11,440 nt of DNA, taken from Gammaproteobacteria bacterium (GTDB lineage: Bacteria > Pseudomonadota > Gammaproteobacteria > Competibacterales > Competibacteraceae). This document shows, in pieces, positions 6,188 through 11,440 of this stretch. A model generated the notes under the pieces. The model was not told where the DNA came from. It made no database searches and worked only from the letters and a program-made list of their open reading frames with translations. The first letter of the stretch is position 1. Every line of letters starts with the position of its first letter. The DNA lies in the NCBI GenBank assembly GCA_020047885.1, contig JAIFNF010000201.1, positions 1 to 11,440 on the forward strand, read 5' to 3'. A program made the translations under genes and the position numbers.

Positions 6188-7081
6188 TTAGTGGGCCGCA
6201 AAAATAGGAGTATCGCAACACTCCGGCGCAGGTGGATACCCACTGGAGGATGCCGCGTCGGCAGACTGAACCTCCGGGTTTGGATTCAATCGATAACCAA
6301 ACCGCTTCACATTCAAAATCCACTTCGGGCAACAGGGATCATCGCCCAGTTTCTTTCTCAATCGATGCACATACTGCGCAATATCAGCGCTCGACGCATA
6401 TTTACTATCACTCCACAGGCGAACCAGAATTTCCTGATCGGTAAATACTCGTCCTGGATCGGAAGCCAACAACGCCAGCAGCGCAAATTCCTTGGGCGTC
6501 AATGACAGCAATCGCCCATTCAAAAAAACTTCCCTTTTAGCCAAATAGATCGACAGTCCGGAACTCAAACCAACACCTTCAGGATTCACCCGTTCTTCAA
6601 CGGACTGCACGGACTTCCGACGCTCACTATTGCGCCGCTCCAAAATTGGATACCTAACCCCTTGAGGATCTTGATTGAGAGCATTATTCAGATTCAACAA
6701 CACCCGTTCTTCCAGATCTTCCGGCTCAAACGGTTTAAACATAAAATCAGTAATACCGGTATGCACCAGTGAAAACAATTGCGGTTTATCCTGAACGCTG
6801 ACCAGACAGATCACTGGAATCTGGCGTGCCCAATCGAAGATCGTTATTTTCTCCATCAGCGCAATATAGATGGCTGGACAACAAATCACAATGACACTCG
6901 GACGCAGCGTCTCCAACCATTTAACCTCCATGGCAGACTGCCTTTCAACAAAGGAGTAGCCGATTTTTCCCAGCCGTGGCGCGAGTTGATCGATCTTTGA
7001 TTTGGAATCCGAGACGATTAAAATTTGAAAACTGTAATTGACTGACCGAACAATTGCCGCCTCCAATCTTTGAGAGTTCAT
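6188..7081 (-). CDS. OmpR-type regulator with degenerate receiver and Cys pairs
   Basis: 297-residue protein: receiver-like domain at about 18-132, charged linker (ERRNSERRKS), winged-helix OmpR/PhoB DNA-binding domain at about 175-266 (SLTPKEFALLALLASDPGRVFTDQEIL, ADIAQYVHRLRKKL, RFGYRLNP), and a 30-residue tail. The receiver keeps Lys116 (FKPF) and Ser95, but one of the two N-terminal acids is replaced (IVSDS). The phospho-acceptor Asp is missing: PSVIVICCP has Cys67 where PDLVLLD would have Asp. It is therefore unlikely to be phosphorylated at the usual site. Three vicinal Cys pairs are present: 67-68, 250-251 and 288-289. The gene sits 30 nt after the PAS-GGDEF gene and before the DsbA-family gene. 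A redox- or metal-responsive regulator is an inference. A GGGAG motif precedes the ATG. Confidence 0.85.
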   Translation of the reverse strand: MNSQRLEAAIVRSVNYSFQILIVSDSKSKIDQLAPRLGKIGYSFVERQSAMEVKWLETLRPSVIVICCPAIYIALMEKITIFDWARQIPVICLVSVQDKPQLFSLVHTGITDFMFKPFEPEDLEERVLLNLNNALNQDPQGVRYPILERRNSERRKSVQSVEERVNPEGVGLSSGLSIYLAKREVFLNGRLLSLTPKEFALLALLASDPGRVFTDQEILVRLWSDSKYASSADIAQYVHRLRKKLGDDPCCPKWILNVKRFGYRLNPNPEVQSADAASSSGYPPAPECCDTPIFAAH

Positions 7082-7111
7082 AGGAATCTCTCCCTCATGG
7101 ATTCAGAATTT

Positions 7112-8605
7112 TTATACGACCCCATCGGTTCTCAGTGGAGCCCATACCCCATTAGCGCCTGGCCAGGCCTGTACCTGATGACGCCCCGACCGTTTCGCTT
7201 CATCAAGCGCTCGATTAGCCCCATCGAGCAATTCTTCCAGCGACGCTCCCACCTGATGAATCAGCGCTGCGACTCCCATACTCGCGGTAACAGTGAACAT
7301 CCCCTTATCCGTCACCATCGGTTCCGCAGTCAGCGCCACATTCAATCGTTTAGCGGTCGCCATCGCCAGTGGCAGGGCGGTTTCCGGCAACAGCATCACA
7401 AATTTTTCACCCCCATACCGGCCTAACAGATCCGCACGCCGCAGGGTACTACGCATGACGCGGGCGACCATTTGCAACACCTGATCCCCTACTCCCGGCC
7501 CGAAGGTATCGTAAATCAGCTTGAACTGCGGAATATCCAGCGCTACCGCCGCCAAGGGTTGCTGGTCATGTTGACTGCGCTCAAATTCCTGTTCGGCTAC
7601 CGCAAGAAAGTGCTGACGATGAAACAAGCCGGTTAATGGATCAATTTTCGATAAATATCGCGATTCTTCTTTCATCGACTTGTGATCCGTCATATCTATC
7701 GTCATGCCCAGCGCTCCGCTATAGCAGCCCTGACTATCAAAGATTGAATTAATCGACACCCGAATCCAGATCACTTCGCCATCCTTACGGCGGAATTGAA
7801 TATCATGTTGCTCAACGGTCCCATAGCCCCCGTTTTCCCCACCCACCTTGGCGCGTTCCCGCCAGACCTTATCCATAAAAATAGTTTCATCGAATAACGG
7901 CTGACCCAGCAACTCCTCAATGGTATAGCCCAGTATTTCTGCCATTCGGGCATTCGCAAAGGTCACCAGTCCCTGAGCATCCACCTGCCAGACGCCCTCC
8001 CGGACCATTTCAATAATCCGTCGGGAACTTTCCTCACTATGCCGTAATGCCTCCTCAGCAAGGCGCTGCCTGGTCATATCCAGCATAACAATCTGGCATA
8101 ACCAATCCCCGGTAGCCCCCAGTCCGACCCCTTCCAGTCGTACTGATGGCCAGTCTTTCAAATTGAGGATAATTTCGCAACTTTCCCGATTTGTTCCATG
8201 CTTTACCCGCTGCAAAAAAGCCTTGAAAGTGGACAAGGTTTCCGTCGAGACAAATTCATCAAACGGCCTGTTGATCAGATAACTACGGGCAACTCCCAAT
8301 AAAATCGCCCCTTCGAGATTAATTTTTTGAATTGTCGCATCCCTAGTGATGGCCATATAGCCTATCGGCGCAAAATCATAAAGATCGATATATCTTTCCA
8401 GTTCCTGCTCAAGCTGATGGCGAATCTTCAATAACGCATAGTTTTGTAGCTCCAGATCCGGTGAAGGGCGCTGCGACGGAAAAACCGGTTTTTTATTCTC
8501 TATCGTGGTTATAGACCGACGATCAATAACTAGCGGGGTACTGGTCAACTCTTCCCGGGGAAACCACTGCTCGGCAACCGCCAGTTGGCGCGAAACATGA
8601 CTCAT
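7112..8605 (-). CDS. PAS-PAS-GGDEF protein with degenerate active site
   Basis: 497-residue cytoplasmic sensor with no membrane segment. A variable N-terminus and short coiled coil (about 50-75) lead to a PAS domain at about 75-180 (YDFAPIGYMAITRDATIQKIN), a second PAS plus PAC at about 190-310 (EGVWQVDAQGLVTFANARMAEILGY; FRRKDGEVIWIRVS), then GGDEF at about 320-480 opening with DPLTGLFHR. The active-site loop is GGEKF (398-402) rather than GG[D/E]EF. The metal-site stretch reads LDIPQFKLIYD, where the family has D-I-D..K..ND. Asp357 and Glu400 remain; the base-binding Asn is Tyr365 and the second loop Glu is Lys401. The inhibitory I-site RxxD (389-392) is intact. Weak or no diguanylate cyclase activity and a c-di-GMP-binding role are inferred. 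GGAGG lies 7 nt before the ATG. Confidence 0.87.
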   Translation of the reverse strand: MSHVSRQLAVAEQWFPREELTSTPLVIDRRSITTIENKKPVFPSQRPSPDLELQNYALLKIRHQLEQELERYIDLYDFAPIGYMAITRDATIQKINLEGAILLGVARSYLINRPFDEFVSTETLSTFKAFLQRVKHGTNRESCEIILNLKDWPSVRLEGVGLGATGDWLCQIVMLDMTRQRLAEEALRHSEESSRRIIEMVREGVWQVDAQGLVTFANARMAEILGYTIEELLGQPLFDETIFMDKVWRERAKVGGENGGYGTVEQHDIQFRRKDGEVIWIRVSINSIFDSQGCYSGALGMTIDMTDHKSMKEESRYLSKIDPLTGLFHRQHFLAVAEQEFERSQHDQQPLAAVALDIPQFKLIYDTFGPGVGDQVLQMVARVMRSTLRRADLLGRYGGEKFVMLLPETALPLAMATAKRLNVALTAEPMVTDKGMFTVTASMGVAALIHQVGASLEELLDGANRALDEAKRSGRHQVQAWPGANGVWAPLRTDGVV

Positions 8606-8633
8606 TAGTTATCCTCCAAAAGTCTTTATCATT

Positions 8634-8662
8634 AAAATTTCTTCCTCAGAGGCTACTGTCAA
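8634..8662 (-). promoter_or_regulatory. Candidate sigma-70 promoter of the PAS-GGDEF operon
   Basis: A perfect -35 hexamer TTGACA (8662-8657) is followed after 17 bp by AATTTT (8639-8634), a poor -10 box. It lies about 30 nt before the start codon, which leaves a short leader containing the GGAGG motif. The region is AT-rich, so chance matches are likely. Confidence 0.3.
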
Positions 8663-8790
8663 AATTAGCCCTTATATTTTCTATCCCTACATTAACCTAG
8701 CGAGAACACCGTGAGTATCGGAAATTGGCTGAATCTGATGTCAGTGTTTGTCCTACATATCCTGAAGTCCTTCAAAAATTGTTTCTTCAT

Positions 8791-8836
8791 GTTTCAAAAT
8801 GAAAAGCCTGAAAAAAATAATGTTTCAAATTGAAAC
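8791..8836. promoter_or_regulatory. Paired palindromes, candidate enhancer-binding sites
   Basis: GTTTCAAATTGAAAC (8822-8836) is a 15-bp perfect palindrome around a central A. GTTTCAAAATGAAAA (8791-8805) is a near copy of it. Their starts are 31 bp apart, close to three helical turns, so they face the same side of the DNA. A further half-site GTTTC lies at 8781. They are centred about 130 and 160 bp upstream of the start predicted for the sigma-54 promoter at 8932, a usual distance for activator sites of that class. Confidence 0.5.
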
Positions 8837-8931
8837 AAAATATCGAGTTGAAATATTGGAAATAATCTAAATTTATAAAAAATTTTAATAAAAATCAATT
8901 TATTAAAAAATAATTTAGCAAATTATTAAAA

Positions 8932-8949
8932 TTGGCATAAAAATTGCTT
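8932..8949 (+). promoter_or_regulatory. Sigma-54 (-24/-12) promoter
   Basis: TTGGCATAAAAATTGCTT matches the RpoN consensus YTGGCACG-N4-TTGCW. The invariant GG (8934-8935) and GC (8946-8947) are 12 bp apart, as required. Only the C and G after TGGCA differ from the consensus. Transcription would start near 8959 and run towards the response-regulator gene at 9158. The match stands out in an AT-rich background. Confidence 0.6.
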
Positions 8950-9157
8950 AATTTTAAACTCATAATCGGCTCGTACAACAACTTCATGAACAGGCAAATT
9001 ACTGCTTATCTTATTGAATATAAATATTTTTTAACCAATATTGTAAGAGTGAATGGTGGTTTATATAATGGAAAAGTCAATATTCAACACGAACTAGGCA
9101 AGGCTACAATGTTGTCATTACGCATCCTTGCCCCAAACTTCACAGTGTGAGCAAACC
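8950..9157 (+). other. Long AT-rich leader between sigma-54 promoter and regulator gene
   Basis: About 200 nt would separate the predicted start near 8959 from the GTG at 9158. I see no confident gene here. The frame open across it lacks a ribosome binding site and looks non-coding. A short frame from ATG 9109 (13 codons, AGG upstream) ends at 9148-9150, 7 nt before the regulator start, so a coupled leader peptide is possible. The stretch could also encode a small RNA, but no clear terminator is visible. Confidence 0.3.
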
Positions 9158-9790
9158 GTGCACAACGTTCTGATCATTGATGACCATACGGTCGTTCGAC
9201 GGGGTCTGCGGGCTATCATCGAAGAGGCCTGGGAGCACGTCGCCATTCAGGAAGCTGGAACTGCCCAAGAGGGTCTGGCGCTGCTGCGGGCGAACACTGC
9301 TGAGATCGTCGTGCTCGACCTGAACCTGCCCGATCAAAATGGGCTGGATCTGCTCAAGCGGATCCATCAGGAGTGGCCAGAATTGCCCATTCTCATCCTC
9401 AGTATGCACAACGAAGATCAGTATGGTCTGCGCGCTATCCAGGCCGGCGCGGCGGGCTATCTCAACAAGGCCAGCGCACCGGAAAACCTGCTGCTGGCGA
9501 TCACCAAGATTCTGAACGGCGGACGCTATGTCAGCCCGCAATTAGCGGATAAACTGCTGGAACACGTCGCCGGATCAACCCGTGAGCAACGGCATGAAAT
9601 GCTGTCAACCCGGGAATTTCAGATTCTCCGCATGATCGGCACCGGCAAACCCGTGTCCGCCATCGCCAGCGACCTGTGCCTCAGCGTGAAAACCATCAGC
9701 ACCTATCGCACCCGTATCCTGGAAAAAATGCAGATGAAAAACAACGCTGAATTGATGCACTACGCCGTCACTCATGGACTCGCCGAATAA
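9158..9790 (+). CDS. NarL/FixJ-type response regulator
   Basis: 210-residue two-component regulator. The receiver domain (about 1-118) has all key residues: Asp8-Asp9 (VLIIDDH), phospho-acceptor Asp54 (VVLDLNLPD), Ser82 (ILSMHNED) and Lys104 (YLNKAS). The C-terminal LuxR-type HTH (about 143-205) shows LSTREFQILRMIGTGKPVSAIASDL and LSVKTISTYRTRILEKM. It should activate or repress target promoters when phosphorylated by a sensor kinase. No kinase lies in the window, so it is an orphan here. I prefer the GTG at 9158 because it places the first strand right after the start, as in the family; a TTG at 9128 in the same frame is possible. Both have weak ribosome binding sites. The sigma-54 promoter upstream is the likely control. 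Confidence 0.88.
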   Translation: MHNVLIIDDHTVVRRGLRAIIEEAWEHVAIQEAGTAQEGLALLRANTAEIVVLDLNLPDQNGLDLLKRIHQEWPELPILILSMHNEDQYGLRAIQAGAAGYLNKASAPENLLLAITKILNGGRYVSPQLADKLLEHVAGSTREQRHEMLSTREFQILRMIGTGKPVSAIASDLCLSVKTISTYRTRILEKMQMKNNAELMHYAVTHGLAE

Positions 9791-9865
9791 GGTTTCCACC
9801 GGATCAGCGATGCAGAAAATTTTCAGGAAATGACCGGCAGAACAGAATTTTCATGCTGGGCATAG

Positions 9866-9891
9866 CAACATGCTTTTCCAAAGCCATGTTG
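9866..9891. repeat. Hairpin between converging genes
   Basis: CAACATGCTTT and AAAGC-C-ATGTTG pair over 11 bp with one bulged C and a TCC loop. It lies between the response-regulator gene and the phosphofructokinase gene, which converge. No T-run follows on either strand, so it is at best a transcript-stabilising or factor-assisted end. I see no gene in 9791-9921. Confidence 0.4.
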
Positions 9892-9921
9892 GAGCCGAGG
9901 GGGTGCGGATATTGCGGGCGG

Positions 9922-11157
9922 TTACCCGACCCTGACCATCGGTGCCCATAGCCGTTCGCTGCAAGGCATATCATCGCCGAGCAACGGCCGCAGGTAGCCG
10001 CGGAAGGCCTCAGTCACGCCGTTACCCTCGGCGTTAATATAGTCATCCGGCAAGCAGCGCGTTTTGGCCGCAATGTCCGCGAGTTGCGCGAGTTCATATT
10101 TCACTGCGTAGTCACCGGTGCGTTTGATGACCACCGAGCCGTCTACATGATGCCAGCAGGCGTACTGCGCTGCCTTTTCGCCCACTTCACGCGCCTCGCG
10201 GGCGTCCACATTGGACACCACACCAGCAAATGAGCGTTGCAAATAGCCGAAGGTATCCGCTCGCACCCGCTGAATGCCCAACCGTTTCTGCACGATCTCC
10301 GCCAGTTCATCGGCCAGCGCCCCGCCGGACAACTGGAGGTTGCCATGCGCGTCAACCTGCGGCTCGCGACCCGCCCTGGCCATCAAATCCACGACCAGCG
10401 GCACGGCGCGGCCCTGCTCATTCCGTGTCGCCCACACCCCTTCCGACAGCGCTACGACACAGCGGCCATGCTGTTGGTAAACCCGGTCAATATCGCTCAG
10501 ATAGCGGTCGATGGTGAACGGCCGCTCCGGTACATAGATCAGGTGGGGGCCGTCATCGTCATGCTTGCGGGCCAGAGCCGTTGCGGCGGTTAACCAACCG
10601 GCATGACGCCCCATGATGACTGCGATATACACGCCCGGCAGCGCGTTCATGTCCGCATTCACGCCACTAATGGCGCACACCACAAAGCGGGCGGCGGAGG
10701 GATAACCGGGACAGTGGTCATTGATCGGCAGATCATTGTCCACGGTCTTGGGGATATGAATGGCCCGCAGCTCGTAGCCTTCTCCATAGGCATGCTGATT
10801 GACGATCCGCACCGTATCCGATGAATCGTTGCCGCCGATGTAGAAGAAGTAGCGAACGTCGTGCTTTTTGAACACGTTGAAAATCCGGTGGCAATACTCC
10901 GCATCCGGCTTGTCGCGGGTGGAACCGAGCGCTGAAGACGGCGTCCGGGCGACCCGTTCCAGGTTATGGGTCGTCGCTTCCGACAGGTTGATGAAAGTTT
11001 CATTGATGATGCCGCGCACGCCATGCACGGCACCCCAGACGCGGGTGATTTCCGGGAATTTGCGGGATTCGAGCACCGCGCCCACCAAACTCTGATTGAT
11101 CACCGCGGTAGGACCACCGCCCTGGGCAATCACCAGTTTTCCATGCAGACGACTCAT
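9922..11157 (-). CDS. Pyrophosphate-type 6-phosphofructokinase
   Basis: 411-residue phosphofructokinase-family enzyme, longer than the 320-residue ATP-dependent bacterial type. Landmarks from the N-terminus: GGGPTAVIN (13-21), GGND (108-111) where the ATP enzymes have GGDG, PKTVDND (136-142) with the catalytic Asp140, and MGRHAGW (182-188). GGND with PKTVDND is typical of PPi-dependent enzymes. It converts fructose 6-phosphate to fructose 1,6-bisphosphate with pyrophosphate in the cytoplasm. The reaction is reversible, so it can serve glycolysis or gluconeogenesis and saves ATP. I chose the ATG at 11157 because AAGGAGG lies 9 nt upstream and the fold starts at once; a frame opening at 11232 adds 25 unlikely residues. 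It faces the response-regulator gene and forms no visible operon. Phosphate-donor choice is inferred from motifs. Confidence 0.88.
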   Translation of the reverse strand: MSRLHGKLVIAQGGGPTAVINQSLVGAVLESRKFPEITRVWGAVHGVRGIINETFINLSEATTHNLERVARTPSSALGSTRDKPDAEYCHRIFNVFKKHDVRYFFYIGGNDSSDTVRIVNQHAYGEGYELRAIHIPKTVDNDLPINDHCPGYPSAARFVVCAISGVNADMNALPGVYIAVIMGRHAGWLTAATALARKHDDDGPHLIYVPERPFTIDRYLSDIDRVYQQHGRCVVALSEGVWATRNEQGRAVPLVVDLMARAGREPQVDAHGNLQLSGGALADELAEIVQKRLGIQRVRADTFGYLQRSFAGVVSNVDAREAREVGEKAAQYACWHHVDGSVVIKRTGDYAVKYELAQLADIAAKTRCLPDDYINAEGNGVTEAFRGYLRPLLGDDMPCSERLWAPMVRVG

Positions 11158-11440
11158 CAGGTCTACCCTCCTTCCGGGCACCAAGGTTCGTAACCGGGGC
11201 AACCACCGCGTGCCCTCCGAAAGCATAGCCAACCGTGGGAAAATGCAAGATGCGCCGGGTAAGGGTCAACCAGCACTACTAATTATGCAATTGATTATAT
11301 TTTAGATTATTATTTTAAATATTAAGTTTTTAGAATCACGCATCGTTGCCTACCTCCAGCAACGTTGTTCCACCAAACCATCACCGGCGATTCGGGTCAA
11401 CGATGCGAGCCTCCGAAGAACCCCTGATAAACGGGTAGGG
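11158..11440. other. AT-rich intergenic region with 10-bp inverted repeat
   Basis: No confident gene. It should hold the promoter of the phosphofructokinase gene: a perfect minus-strand TATAAT lies at 11299-11294, but no -35 box is convincing and the leader would be about 130 nt. CGCATCGTTG (11339-11348) and CAACGATGCG (11398-11407) are exact reverse complements, with a nested CGTTGC/GCAACG stem (11344-11365). A minus-strand frame of 19 codons entering from the right edge ends at 11381. It is too short to call a gene. Confidence 0.4.

Noticed and set aside
8944..9150. 68-codon open frame on the plus strand
   Set aside because: Very AT-rich, no ribosome binding site, overlaps the -12 element of the sigma-54 promoter, and its product resembles nothing; treated as leader sequence.
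9866..9891. Bidirectional rho-independent terminator
   Set aside because: The stem is good, but neither strand has a T-run after it; kept only as a hairpin.
11381..11440. Minus-strand frame entering from the right edge, ending at 11381
   Set aside because: Only 19 codons are visible, and the nested inverted repeat lies across it; cannot be told from chance.

Overview
The window reads as part of a chromosome of a Gram-negative proteobacterium, most likely a gammaproteobacterium. The clues are a pyrophosphate-type phosphofructokinase, a PAS-GGDEF regulator, a DsbA-like exported oxidoreductase, a sigma-54-type promoter and several small toxin-antitoxin (TA) genes. I cannot fix the genus from sequence alone. 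There is no rRNA, tRNA or CRISPR array.

Layout, left to right. Positions 1-2432 lie on the minus strand: a large secreted repeat protein (267-2432) with a terminator-like hairpin behind it, then a membrane-anchored protein that runs off the left edge (1-170). The secreted gene has a structured leader (2433-2565). Positions 2700-5300 form an accessory patch of TA genes and mobile debris. It holds a plus-strand three-gene operon with 4-nt overlaps (excisionase-type HTH protein, RelE/ParE-type toxin, HigA-type HTH protein), a facing minus-strand TacA/TacT-type pair (DUF1778 antitoxin, GNAT acetyltransferase toxin), and a gutted resolvase joined in frame to a truncated PIN-domain toxin.

Positions 5296-8605 look like one minus-strand signalling operon: PAS-PAS-GGDEF protein, OmpR-type regulator, exported DsbA-family protein, terminator. 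Both signalling proteins look atypical. The GGDEF motif is GGEKF with further A-site changes but an intact RxxD I-site. The receiver domain has Cys where the phospho-acceptor Asp should be, and the protein carries three vicinal Cys-Cys pairs. Together they suggest signalling that does not use ordinary phosphotransfer or c-di-GMP synthesis.

An AT-rich divergent intergenic region (8606-9157) separates that operon from an orphan NarL/FixJ-type response regulator with a complete set of receiver residues. It carries a good -24/-12 sigma-54 promoter match and, about 130 and 160 bp upstream of the predicted start, two related palindromes 31 bp apart that look like enhancer-binding-protein sites. The window ends with the convergent phosphofructokinase gene (9922-11157) and a short AT-rich region with an inverted repeat.

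The best candidates for something undescribed are the tripartite TA operon, the degenerate PAS-GGDEF / Cys-rich regulator / DsbA operon, and the sigma-54 control region with its long leader.
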